Origin: Brevibacillus invocatus
Lineage (GTDB): Bacteria > Bacillota > Bacilli > Brevibacillales > Brevibacillaceae
Assembly: GCF_003710915.1 (NCBI RefSeq)
Contig: NZ_RHHR01000007.1
Span: forward strand, 115,647 to 179,646
DNA: 64,000 nucleotides
Direction: 5' to 3'
Shown here: positions 27,884-36,343 of the stretch, one piece after another
How the letters are laid out: each line of letters opens with the position of its first letter
How positions within the stretch are numbered: position 1 is the first letter of the stretch
Made by a program: the position numbers and the translations under genes
The notes under the pieces: generated by a model
What the model saw: the letters and a program-made list of their open reading frames with translations, nothing else
What the model was told of the DNA's origin: nothing
Databases searched by the model: none

Positions 27884-28957
27884 CTAGGATTGTTTCGGTT
27901 TCTGTTTTTGATCCTGTAAAAAGGCAAGGGCATCGTCAATGTTCTTGACCGGAACCACTTGCATCGAGGTACCAATCCGTTCTGCCGTTTGAACGGCTTC
28001 CTTGTAATTGGAGTTGGGATCAGCCTCGTCCTCAGGTGCAAAAAAGAACTCTGCACCGGCCTTGTCAGCTGCCATAATTTTGTGGCTGATGCCTCCGATT
28101 TTCCCTACCGCACCATCTAAAGCAATCGTACCTGTACCGGCAATTTTATACCCTTTGGTTAAGTCTAGATCCGTATTCAACTGATCGTAGATCTCCAAAG
28201 CCATCATCAGGCCTGCAGATGGACCCCCGATACCTTGGGAGGCGATCGTCACCTTTTTTGGAATGACGATGCTCTGCTTGTTGTCCGGCCGTACACCTAT
28301 GCCCACATTCTGCGAGTTGGGTAGTGGTTTCAAGGTTAACATCGTTTTGGCTTCTTGTCCATCACGGGTGTAAGTGATTTCGACCTGATCTCCGGCTTTT
28401 TTTCCTGAAAGCTGCTGCAACAGATCTGTCGCCTGGGGTGTCCGGACTCCATCTACGGCCGTAATGACATCTCCGATCTTCAAAACTCCTTTGGCTGCAA
28501 ACCCTTCGATCGTGCCCATGATCCAGACACCCTGATTTTCAACCTGAACATCGTACCCAGCCAAGCGAAATGCAACCGCTTCAGCAATTTTTTGGGAATT
28601 ATCCATGACGGCTTGCTCTCTCTTCACAAAATCCTCGTTGTTCTCGCCCTCGCTCACGACCAGCTGCTTCTGCATCAGATCCGCTTCATCGGAGATATTG
28701 GCGTACACATACCATCCCAGATTGGCTTCGCCCATGCGGACAGTAGTCAGCATGAAAGATCCTGTCTCATCTTTTTTTCCATCCTCGACATCGATCATGG
28801 GACCCAGCGCAATCGCGGAGCCAGGTCTCGTGACGTAGTAATTGGTTGGAACAAAAAGCGAGATTCCTAGCAAAATCACGACTATCGTGAAAAACCATCG
28901 TATGCCTCTGGCCTTTCTAGGATGGGATGTGCGGGCGATTCGATGATCTTCACTCAT
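27884..28957 (-). CDS. ylbL: PDZ/Lon-type membrane protease (YlbL, SepM-like)
   Basis: A 357-residue protein anchored by one membrane helix (about 20-36) with its body outside. A PDZ domain covers about 130-215 (GTIEGFAAKGVLKIGDVITAVDG). A Lon-type S16 peptidase domain covers about 225-350, with catalytic Ser247 in GIGGPSAGLMMAL and Lys293 in GGISHKIMAAD. Homologues process extracellular peptides (SepM) or act in DNA-damage checkpoint recovery (YlbL/DdcP). Its start overlaps the end of ylbK by 8 bp. Confidence 0.95.
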   Translation of the reverse strand: MSEDHRIARTSHPRKARGIRWFFTIVVILLGISLFVPTNYYVTRPGSAIALGPMIDVEDGKKDETGSFMLTTVRMGEANLGWYVYANISDEADLMQKQLVVSEGENNEDFVKREQAVMDNSQKIAEAVAFRLAGYDVQVENQGVWIMGTIEGFAAKGVLKIGDVITAVDGVRTPQATDLLQQLSGKKAGDQVEITYTRDGQEAKTMLTLKPLPNSQNVGIGVRPDNKQSIVIPKKVTIASQGIGGPSAGLMMALEIYDQLNTDLDLTKGYKIAGTGTIALDGAVGKIGGISHKIMAADKAGAEFFFAPEDEADPNSNYKEAVQTAERIGTSMQVVPVKNIDDALAFLQDQKQKPKQS

Positions 28958-29750
28958 TATCGTTTGCCTCCCAGTTTGCGATCATTTCCAATATCCGTTC
29001 GATATGCTCTGTAGCAGCACTTTCCCCCCGGTCAATGATTTCCTCGACACCGGAATAAGCAATACTACTATAGTGTCCAACATCAGGACGGATTACGAGA
29101 TCAGCCGTGAGGATACGGCTGCGAAAGATTTCCCGCTCCATCACGTCTATCGTCTGAACGATCACATCAAAAATAGAACTGATTTTCATCGATGTGTCCA
29201 GCTGGGCGACATCTACGGCAATCACAATATCCGCTCCCATATCACGGAGAACGGTAACAGGGACCCGATCGATAACACCGCCGTCAACCAATAGTCTGCC
29301 ATCCACCCGTTCCGGTACAAAGATACCCGGTATAGAGATACTCGCTCGCACGGCCTGATCGACAGGTCCTTCACGAAAAACGACCCTCTCCCCTATTTCA
29401 ATATCGGTGGCCACGATCGCAAGCGGTATTTTCAGCTCTTCAATTCGCTTTCCGTGCGTCAACAATTGAATCAGCTGTTTGATTTTATCCCCTGTAACAA
29501 ATCCCATACTGGGAACTGTCAGATCGACCAAATGCTTTCGTCTCAGATTCATTGCCAGCTTGCCCATCATGTAGGGGTCTATTCCATTGGCGTAAACAGC
29601 CGCGATCAAGCTGCCCATGCTGCTGCCGGCGAGCAGGTCAATTTTGATCCCGTGCGCCTCGAGAACCTTCAGCACTCCAATATGTGCAAAGCCACGAGCG
29701 CCTCCCGACCCCAATGCCAAGCCTACCAGCGGTTTTCGTTTCGTTGCCAC
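28950..29750 (-). CDS. ylbK: Patatin-like phospholipase family protein (YlbK)
   Basis: A serine lipase-fold protein of the RssA/YlbK type. I start at the GTG at 29750 (G-rich site upstream; family begins with LVGLALGSGGARG), giving about 266 residues. The oxyanion motif GSGGARGFAHIGVL is followed by the nucleophile elbow GSSMG (Ser44). The catalytic Asp is in DGGVIDRVPV. The natural substrate is not known for the bacterial family. It is coupled to ylbL and divergent from ylbJ. Confidence 0.93.
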   Translation of the reverse strand: MATKRKPLVGLALGSGGARGFAHIGVLKVLEAHGIKIDLLAGSSMGSLIAAVYANGIDPYMMGKLAMNLRRKHLVDLTVPSMGFVTGDKIKQLIQLLTHGKRIEELKIPLAIVATDIEIGERVVFREGPVDQAVRASISIPGIFVPERVDGRLLVDGGVIDRVPVTVLRDMGADIVIAVDVAQLDTSMKISSIFDVIVQTIDVMEREIFRSRILTADLVIRPDVGHYSSIAYSGVEEIIDRGESAATEHIERILEMIANWEANDNE

Positions 29751-29881
29751 GCACCATCCCCCCTCTAAACAAACATATGTGGGGAACCGCCGATCTTTCG
29801 TGTCAGAAGATGCAAGCCTGCGCATAGTTTCCCTGTCCATCACGTAGACATGTACTACTGTTGCTTGTACAGGAGGAGCCC

Positions 29882-31111
29882 ATGTCACGTCACTCTCCCA
29901 TTCTCACAATGTTGCTCGCCGTCTCGACGATTGCCCTTGTTTTTATGTTGGTGGCACATTCACAAATCTCATTTGAAGCTGCGGTTCGCGGCCTGAAAAT
30001 CTGGTGGGAAGTGGTTTTCCCATCCACTTTGCCGTTTATCGTGCTTTCCGAGGTATTAATGGGTCTTGGTGTAGTTCATTTCTTCGGAGTGCTGCTGGAG
30101 CCTTTGATGCGCCCCTTGTTTAATGTCCCGGGCACGGGTGGCTTTGTCATTGCGATGGGCTTTTCATCCGGTTACCCCGTCGCAGCAAAGCTGACAACCC
30201 GACTGCGGGAGCAAGGAAATGTTACGAAAGCGGAAGGAGAGCGTCTCGTCGCGTTTACGACCACCGGCGATCCCCTTTTCGTGATGGGCGCCGTAGCCAT
30301 TGGCTTTTTTCACAGTGAGCAGATGGGCATTATACTCTCGCTAACCCATTACCTTTCGGCTGTCCTGCTAGGCATTTTGTTCAGGCTGCACGCTCCGTCC
30401 GCGACAATCAGCAAGCCATTGGAAAAAACGAGGATGGCCTTGCCAATACGGGCCTTGCAAGCGATGCACCGTGCGAGACTCGCTGATCGCCGCCCTTTCG
30501 GCAAGCTGATGGGGGACGCGGTACAATCAGCCTTGACCACGCTGTTTATGATCGGAGGATTCATCATCGTCTTCTCGGTCATCATCCAATTGTTTCAAGC
30601 CATTCATCTCACTGCGTTCATCATCCAGGTGCTCGCGTTTGTACTTGGTCCATTTGGCGTTCCACCCGCTCTATCGCAATCCATCGTTTCCGGATTGTTT
30701 GAGGTCACACTTGGCGCACAAGCAGCGAGCGAAGCACCTGCAGCTGTTCCCATCGTTTGGAAAGCGGCAATTGCGAGCGCTGTACTCTCCTGGGGCGGCT
30801 TAAGTGTTCACGCTCAAGTGGCAAGCATTCTCAGCGCAACGGATATCCGCGTCATGCCTTATTTGATAGGCCGCTCCATCCATGCGTTACTGGCTGCCGT
30901 TTTGACGTTCATCCTCTGGGGACCGCTCACTTCCTTGGCATGGCTGAAAGAAAAAAGCGTTCCTGTCTTTCTGCCAAGCACCACGGGGTTGACAGTCTCT
31001 CACTGGTGGGATGCCTTTCTGTACTCCGGGGTCATAGCCGTTATTGGTACTTCTCTACTGCTTCTGGGCAGTATGCTTGTTCGATTTTTGCACAGCCATA
31101 AAATACGTTGA
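29882..31111 (+). CDS. ylbJ: Sporulation integral membrane protein YlbJ
   Basis: A 409-residue polytopic membrane protein needed for spore cortex or heat resistance in B. subtilis. About eight hydrophobic segments are visible, with nucleoside-transporter-gate-like parts (FVIAMGFSSGYPVAAKLTTRLREQ, shown partly). The ATG at 29882 has AGGAGGAG five bases before it, better than the in-frame ATG at 29861. It is the only plus-strand gene between 3.6 and 32 kb. It ends 11 bp from coaD, tail to tail with no obvious terminator between them. Confidence 0.95.
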   Translation: MSRHSPILTMLLAVSTIALVFMLVAHSQISFEAAVRGLKIWWEVVFPSTLPFIVLSEVLMGLGVVHFFGVLLEPLMRPLFNVPGTGGFVIAMGFSSGYPVAAKLTTRLREQGNVTKAEGERLVAFTTTGDPLFVMGAVAIGFFHSEQMGIILSLTHYLSAVLLGILFRLHAPSATISKPLEKTRMALPIRALQAMHRARLADRRPFGKLMGDAVQSALTTLFMIGGFIIVFSVIIQLFQAIHLTAFIIQVLAFVLGPFGVPPALSQSIVSGLFEVTLGAQAASEAPAAVPIVWKAAIASAVLSWGGLSVHAQVASILSATDIRVMPYLIGRSIHALLAAVLTFILWGPLTSLAWLKEKSVPVFLPSTTGLTVSHWWDAFLYSGVIAVIGTSLLLLGSMLVRFLHSHKIR

Positions 31112-31122
31112 CGACTTCCGGA

Positions 31123-32207
<1,085 letters not shown>

Positions 32208-32538
32208 ATTTCCCACCTGTCAGCTCATATGTATTGGGTCTTCAAAAAGACCAGAAAAGATTGATTTCATACTATCACATCCGTCCCAAGCCAGTAAAAT
32301 TTTTCATATACATAAATCCTTGCCGTCGAATGTATAGCTGATGAAAGAAATGGAAAGGATGTTGGATAGCGACGCATTGTTGTCGCTGACAACCGCGGAG
32401 AAGACTTACGTTTCCCCATAAGCTCTTCCTCCGGTTTCTCCTCTCCCATAATTGAAAGGCTGTTCACTTGCGCGCACGGTGTGTCTGATAGGAGCATTCC
32501 GTGCCACCTCTTCCCGTGTTGGGAGAAGTTGAACGGCT

Positions 32539-32571
32539 ACCTCATCGTTTTTGGCGATGAGGTATTTTTTT
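32539..32571 (+). terminator. Orphan intrinsic terminator
   Basis: A perfect 9-bp stem ACCTCATCG / CGATGAGGT (32539-32547, 32555-32563) is followed by A and seven T. No plus-strand gene lies between it and ylbJ more than 1.4 kb upstream. Confidence 0.8.
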
Positions 32572-32583
32572 GTCCAGATACGG

Positions 32584-32590
32584 CATACTA
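32584..32590 (+). promoter_or_regulatory. Sigma-G-like -10 box before small gene
   Basis: CATACTA, the consensus sigma-G -10, is found 33 bp before the start at 32623. The matching -35 (GGTATT, 17 bp upstream) is weak. The neighbouring CGGCATACTA also fits the sigma-F -10 with one mismatch. Confidence 0.4.
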
Positions 32591-32622
32591 CCTTCACCTT
32601 TGTCGTAAAGGAGGTTCCATTC

Positions 32623-32766
32623 ATGGCAGAAAAACAGCCGTCCAAGCAAAAACTCGAAGCCTCAAAAGCACAATCCATTGCCGATCAAACAGGCGAAGGC
32701 GTGGAACAAGCAAGAAAAATGCAATCAGAGGCTGACCAATCAGATATTGTGAAGCACGGACAATAA
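32623..32766 (+). CDS. Small hydrophilic protein, possible spore protein
   Basis: A 47-residue protein (MAEKQPSKQKLEASKAQ..., ending IVKHGQ) with a strong AAAGGAGG site seven bases before the ATG. It is rich in Q, K, E and A, with no hydrophobic core, as in small spore-core proteins. I see no firm match to a named SASP family. The sigma-G-like -10 upstream fits a forespore role but is only suggestive. Its stop codon is the first triplet of repeat copy D. Confidence 0.7.
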   Translation: MAEKQPSKQKLEASKAQSIADQTGEGVEQARKMQSEADQSDIVKHGQ

Positions 32767-32848
32767 GAAAACCTGTATCGTGGAATTGCGTTTCAGAGGC
32801 AGGTTATCCTTGCAGTATCAGGACGTGTTGCTCTCACCAATACTGTAA
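32764..32848. repeat. Two-hairpin repeat, copy D (distant)
   Basis: An 81-85 nt relative of the cluster at 8.67-8.96 kb. TAAGAAAACCTGTATCG, a 13-nt loop and CAGAGGCAGGTTATCCTTGC form hairpin 1. CAGTAT / ATACTG (32813-32818, 32840-32845) closes hairpin 2. The loops differ from copies A and B while the AACCT/AGGTT pairing is kept. It begins at the stop codon of the preceding gene. Confidence 0.8.
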
Positions 32849-32857
32849 ATGAAGAAA

Positions 32858-32889
32858 GAAGCCAGCCCGTAGCGTAAAGGGCTGGCTTC
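32858..32889. terminator. Hairpin between small gene and yfiT remnant
   Basis: A perfect 11-bp stem GAAGCCAGCCC / GGGCTGGCTTC with a 10-nt loop. T-rich sequence follows mainly on the minus strand (CTTTCTTC). It probably serves the convergent units on both sides. Confidence 0.65.
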
Positions 32890-32916
32890 CTGAGCTTTTC
32901 AATCCACCTTCGACTG

Positions 32917-33185
32917 TTAACGCACCATTTTTAGATGAGCTACATGGTGGCGTCCATGCCAGGCGTATACCCCGATGCTTTGCCATACGGTAATGACCCC
33001 TGAGTCAGGATGGATAAATGTCCGCTGCAGCTCTGTATCACTGAGGCTCCGCAATAGAACCACCCAGCGGGCATGCAAGGCTTCGAGCAGCTGGAGGGAT
33101 ATTTCGACTGGCATGGTGTAGTCAGCCAGCTCTGCCCAGCTTCCTCTTCGTGCTGGAATTTTCCGATTGGATATCTTTCATCCAT
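32917..33185 (-). pseudogene. yfiT-like DinB-fold gene with internal deletion
   Basis: Remnant of a YfiT/DinB-like putative metal-dependent hydrolase (bacillithiol transferase-like). A normal start (GGAGGAG then ATG at 33185) gives MDERYPIGKFQHEEEA. The sequence then jumps, in another frame, to WAELADYTMPVEISLQLLEA and the intact C-terminal end with YAWHGRHHVAHL. From memory the family has about 170 residues, so about 75 are missing, including the first metal-binding histidine. The break is a single deletion of a non-multiple of three. It cannot make a working enzyme. Confidence 0.82.
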
Positions 33186-33322
33186 ATGATCTCCTCCTGA
33201 GTCCTTCCATTTACTACCAATACTCTTCTCGACTGGTCCTGTTCCCACCTTCATTTCCCTTCTGAAAAATGCAGCGCATTGGTGGATACTAGACCTATGC
33301 ACGGTCGAACAGGAGGGATAAG

Positions 33323-34294
33323 ATGCACACGGTCTGGAAAGGTTCCATCAGCTTCGGATTGGTCAATATCCCGATCCGGATGTTTACAGCTACAGAGGAA
33401 CGTGACATTCGATTTCGCCAGCTGCATAAGGAATGTCACACGCCGATCAAATACACAAAGATGTGTCCGCACTGCGATCGCGAAGTGGAAGCTAGCGATA
33501 TTGTTCGTGGCTTTGAATACGAAAAGGGCCATTTCGTGATTATCGATGATGCGGATCTGGAAGCAATCACACCTGATACCCGCAGAGCCATCGAAATTCT
33601 TGACTTCGTGGACCTGAAGGAAATCGATCCGGTGTACTTTGACAAAAGCTATTTTCTCGCGCCACAGGATACAGGAGAAAAAGCGTACGCCCTGCTGCGT
33701 GCAGCGATGGAACAAACCGGCAAAATCGCTGTAGCACAGGTGACAATGCGCAACCGGCAAAGCCTCGCGGTCGTCCGCTTGTACGAGCATTGCATCATGC
33801 TGGAGACGATTTTCTATCCCGATGAGGTTCGTTCTGTACAAAAGGTTCCCGCCTTGCCCGAAGCCGACATGCAACTGGCAGAAAACGAACTGAAAATGGC
33901 AAGCGAGCTGATCAGCAATATGACCACTCCTTTTGATCCTGCCAAATATACAGACGAGTACCGTACTCAACTGCAAGCCATGATTGAGAAAAAGCTGGAG
34001 GGCAAGGAGATTGCTACATCTCCGGCAGCACCTCGTGCCAATGTCATTGATTTGATGCAAGCACTGAAGGAAAGCCTGGCTGCGACAGGAGGAGCCGAGG
34101 CGCAAGTCCCTGTGAAAATGGCGACAGAACCAACGCCGGAAAAACCAGCTGCCAAGCCAAAGAAGGAGCGGAAGCGCACTATGGGTACCGCAGCTGACGA
34201 GTCACAAAAACCGAAAAAAGCTACTGCCTCTGGTGCAGCCTTGACCACAACGACCAAAACGCTGCGTCGTAAAAAAGAATCGGCAACGCCGTAA
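33323..34294 (+). CDS. ku: Bacterial Ku DNA end-binding protein
   Basis: Homodimeric ring that binds double-strand ends in bacterial non-homologous end joining. The 323-residue protein starts TVWKGSISFGLVNIPIRM and has HKECHTPIKY and CPHCDREVE in the core (about 1-255). A long K/A/P-rich tail (about 265-323, ending TLRRKKESATP) probably binds DNA. A GGAGGGAT site stands before the ATG. Ligase (36344) and polymerase (41924) modules lie nearby. A weak sigma-G-like box (GATACTA) lies about 35 bp before the start. Confidence 0.96.
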   Translation: MHTVWKGSISFGLVNIPIRMFTATEERDIRFRQLHKECHTPIKYTKMCPHCDREVEASDIVRGFEYEKGHFVIIDDADLEAITPDTRRAIEILDFVDLKEIDPVYFDKSYFLAPQDTGEKAYALLRAAMEQTGKIAVAQVTMRNRQSLAVVRLYEHCIMLETIFYPDEVRSVQKVPALPEADMQLAENELKMASELISNMTTPFDPAKYTDEYRTQLQAMIEKKLEGKEIATSPAAPRANVIDLMQALKESLAATGGAEAQVPVKMATEPTPEKPAAKPKKERKRTMGTAADESQKPKKATASGAALTTTTKTLRRKKESATP

Positions 34295-34317
34295 GAGACT
34301 GCTGTGATTGCTTGAGA

Positions 34318-34343
34318 AAACTTGGCTGCACCAAGATTTTTTT
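34318..34343 (+). terminator. Terminator after ku
   Basis: A CTTGG / CCAAG stem, extended by A-T pairs, is followed by seven T on the plus strand, about 25 bp after the ku stop. Confidence 0.7.
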
Positions 34344-34382
34344 GCTTTTGCGCTTTAGCGCACTTAAACTTTCCGATCGTAC

Positions 34383-34413
34383 AAAAAAGCCCGGAGCTAA
34401 TCCCGGGCTTTTT
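34383..34413. terminator. Bidirectional terminator overlapping the mneP-like stop
   Basis: GCCCGG / CCGGGC (34389-34394, 34403-34408) has A/T runs on both sides. On the minus strand one arm is built from the last codons of the CDF exporter gene. Confidence 0.8.
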
Positions 34414-35290
34414 CCAATAGCTTTTCTTCACAAGGCTCGATATGGATGTGAACATCGTGTATCTTATGCTCCAGTCTCATCCGTTCCTCGATCACCTCCG
34501 TAATCGTGTGACTCTCGACTACACTCAGGTCCGGGTCGACAAGAACGACGACATCCACCAGCACACTGCTTCCATGATAGCGTGCCTTGATGTCACTGAT
34601 GCTTACGACTCCAGGAATGTCCGCGATGGAGGTGCGCAAGTCTTCCAGCTTGGCTTGATCAAAACCATCCGTCAAACGGTGCACGGTCTCACGGAAGATC
34701 CCCCACCCTGTCTTGATGATCAAAATACCGACTACCAGTGCCGCGAGTGGATCGAGCCAGAGGAGTTGGAACTGTGCTCCGGCAATCCCTACAAAGGTTC
34801 CAATACTGACAAGAGCATCCGAACGATTATCCGCTGCTGCGGCCATCAACGCTTGGCTGTTGGTTTTCTTGGCAAGCTCCCGATTATAGCGGTAAACGCC
34901 AAACATAATAATCGAAGTTACGAGTGCAGTATAGCCGGCAATCATACCGGGAGCAGTCTGATTAGGTGCAAACATCGACGGGATTGCACCGGAAATGACA
35001 TCGATCCCCACAAAGAGCATGATGAACGATGCGACGAGAGCTGCGATCGTCTCAGCCCGAAAGTGTCCATATGGATGATCTTGATCAGGAGGCTTTCTTG
35101 AAATACGCAGTCCGATCAGCACAGCTACAGATGCGATGACATCGGTTGTATTGTTTAAGCCATCCGCCATCAAAGCCTCTGAGCCCGCTATGATCGCTAC
35201 GCCAATTTTTAATACGGAACAAAATATATAGGCGATAATGCTTACCCACGCCCCGCGTTCCCCTTGCTTTAAATTCGAATACACATCCAC
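34397..35290 (-). CDS. Cation diffusion facilitator, probable Mn(II) exporter
   Basis: A 297-residue CDF family transporter with six membrane helices (about 12-210) and a cytosolic metal-sensing tail. The substrate site can be read: NNTTD in helix 2 (Asn46, Asp50) and DNRSD in helix 5. This N/D + D/D set is typical of manganese exporters (MntE, MneP, MneS), not zinc exporters (D/D + H/D). Substrate is therefore inferred as Mn(II). A GAGGTGAT site stands before the ATG. It ends at a shared terminator with ku. Confidence 0.9.
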   Translation of the reverse strand: MDVYSNLKQGERGAWVSIIAYIFCSVLKIGVAIIAGSEALMADGLNNTTDVIASVAVLIGLRISRKPPDQDHPYGHFRAETIAALVASFIMLFVGIDVISGAIPSMFAPNQTAPGMIAGYTALVTSIIMFGVYRYNRELAKKTNSQALMAAAADNRSDALVSIGTFVGIAGAQFQLLWLDPLAALVVGILIIKTGWGIFRETVHRLTDGFDQAKLEDLRTSIADIPGVVSISDIKARYHGSSVLVDVVVLVDPDLSVVESHTITEVIEERMRLEHKIHDVHIHIEPCEEKLLEKARD

Positions 35291-35542
35291 ACACGATCAC
35301 CTCTAACTGAACTCCAACCTTTTGGGAAGGGATTCGGACGCTCCATGCGTCCACCCTCATCGCTGCAGTTTTCGTAGCGAACTTCATCGTATCAGACAGC
35401 ATTCATGTGGGTCTACAGAAACAGTTTTAGTCCGATTCACGAGTATAGGGAGCAGGAAAATGTGTTGCGCGGTGGCAATCTTTTGGCACGAGGATCACTT
35501 CTAGTTAGGTACCTGATTAGGATACCCCTTTTTGCTGACTCT

Positions 35543-35617
35543 TCACCGTTCCATTTCTTCGATCGTTCCATTTTTATCTTCGTCACGAACGCGCTTGTTA
35601 AAGCGATTTTTTGACAT
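35543..35617 (-). CDS. Possible 24-residue micro-ORF
   Basis: An ATG frame coding MSKNRFNKRVRDEDKNGTIE and ending EMER. The peptide is highly charged and has a protein-like composition, but the Shine-Dalgarno sequence (AGGA, almost touching the ATG) is poor. It could equally be chance. Confidence 0.2.
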   Translation of the reverse strand: MSKNRFNKRVRDEDKNGTIEEMER

Positions 35618-35639
35618 TCCTATGTATACATTACGCTCG

Positions 35640-35680
35640 GTCAAAAAAAAGGAATCCCTCCAAACGTGCAGGAGAGATCC
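35640..35680 (-). terminator. Terminator after DUF1904 gene
   Basis: An imperfect stem (GGAATCCCTCC with GGAGAGATCC, about 35651-35680) is followed by eight T on the minus strand. Confidence 0.65.
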
Positions 35681-35684
35681 AATA

Positions 35685-36023
35685 TTATCGACTTATGGAT
35701 GTGGTTGTACTTTGTATGGGAAGTCCTTCTTTATAATAAAGAGAAGGGGATAACAGAACAAAAAAAATGTGAACCTGCGGAAAGCCGCGCTCTGCCAAAA
35801 TCTGATGAATCGATTGAGCAATTGCATCGTGCTTTTCCTGAGCTCTGGGAAACATGAAGATTTCCACAGACAGCGGGCTATTGGTAATCGCTTCGACCTG
35901 CAGCGACTCAAGCTTTACTTTTTCTAGCGCAACCTCGGCATGATGAGCAAAGCTCTCTACAATCTCAGGCGAGATGGCATGCAAAAAATCAGATTCAAAC
36001 CCTTTAAATCGAATAAAAGGCAA
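35685..36023 (-). CDS. DUF1904 family protein
   Basis: A 112-residue cytosolic protein of the tautomerase-like DUF1904 family. It starts at TTG 36023 (GAAGGA six bases upstream) as LPFIRFKGFESDFL; a longer ATG frame to 36065 lacks a site. Family features include VEIFMFPRAQEKHDAIAQSI and a YYKEG near the end. No function is established. A strong terminator follows; the gene stands alone. Confidence 0.75.
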   Translation of the reverse strand: MPFIRFKGFESDFLHAISPEIVESFAHHAEVALEKVKLESLQVEAITNSPLSVEIFMFPRAQEKHDAIAQSIHQILAERGFPQVHIFFVLLSPSLYYKEGLPIQSTTTSISR

Positions 36024-36131
36024 GACAATTCCTTCTTTCCCGAGCGTATGATAGAGATTTGACAACTACCGCCATTATACGCATGAAAAATATTATCTAT
36101 CAACAAAAACGTTTGGGCAAAACAGATCTAG

Positions 36132-36218
36132 GGGCTATAGCAGAGAATGATATCCGACAATACGAAGGTGTGGTGGACGTACCACGAATGTCAGCGTTCA
36201 CTCAGCCTGCTATAGCCC
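36132..36218. other. Inverted-repeat-closed element, possible structured RNA
   Basis: A perfect 12-bp inverted repeat GGGCTATAGCAG / CTGCTATAGCCC (36132-36143, 36207-36218) closes an 87-nt segment. Inside, GTGGT / ACCAC (36170-36174, 36181-36185) forms a hairpin, and GACA / TGTC can extend it. No T run follows, so it is not a plain terminator. No clear target duplication flanks it. It is a candidate structured RNA, or a very short miniature transposable element. Confidence 0.55.
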
Positions 36219-36343
36219 GTTCAAAAAAGAAACATGTTGGCAGATCACACTTTCTACTTGTAGTATACCCTCCCTATTTATACATAATCAACCAAAAAGT
36301 AAGAAAAAGTGTAGAACGGACCTTTCTTTTCGTAGTATCTGGT

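Larger units (their letters stand above)
32208..32622. other. Spacer with orphan plus-strand terminator
   Basis: A 415-bp gap between rsmD and the small gene at 32623. No supportable protein gene is present. Several short inverted repeats (AGCGAC...GTCGCT near 32370, CTTCCC...GGGAGAAG near 32511) lie upstream of a strong plus-strand terminator at 32539-32571. They could form part of an untranslated RNA on the plus strand. Confidence 0.45.
35291..35684. other. Spacer between CDF and DUF1904 genes
   Basis: About 390 bp holding the DUF1904 terminator (35640-35680), a possible 24-codon micro-ORF on the minus strand (35543-35617), and otherwise AT-balanced sequence in which I can support nothing. 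Confidence 0.5.

Noticed and set aside
29861..29881. Upstream ATG for ylbJ
   Set aside because: The ATG at 29882 has a perfect Shine-Dalgarno sequence that would itself lie in the coding region of the longer form.
32370..32574. Possible T-box riboswitch (ACCGCGG motif and terminator)
   Set aside because: The T-box core sequence is not matched beyond ACCGCGG, there is no specifier stem, and no aminoacyl-tRNA or amino-acid gene follows.
32940..33302. 120-codon frame covering the yfiT locus
   Set aside because: After the first 16 residues of YfiT it reads the wrong frame; the locus is better described as a deleted gene.
33251..34105. 284-codon frame opposite ku
   Set aside because: It is the antisense of a clear Ku gene, with Cys/His/Phe-rich shadow composition.
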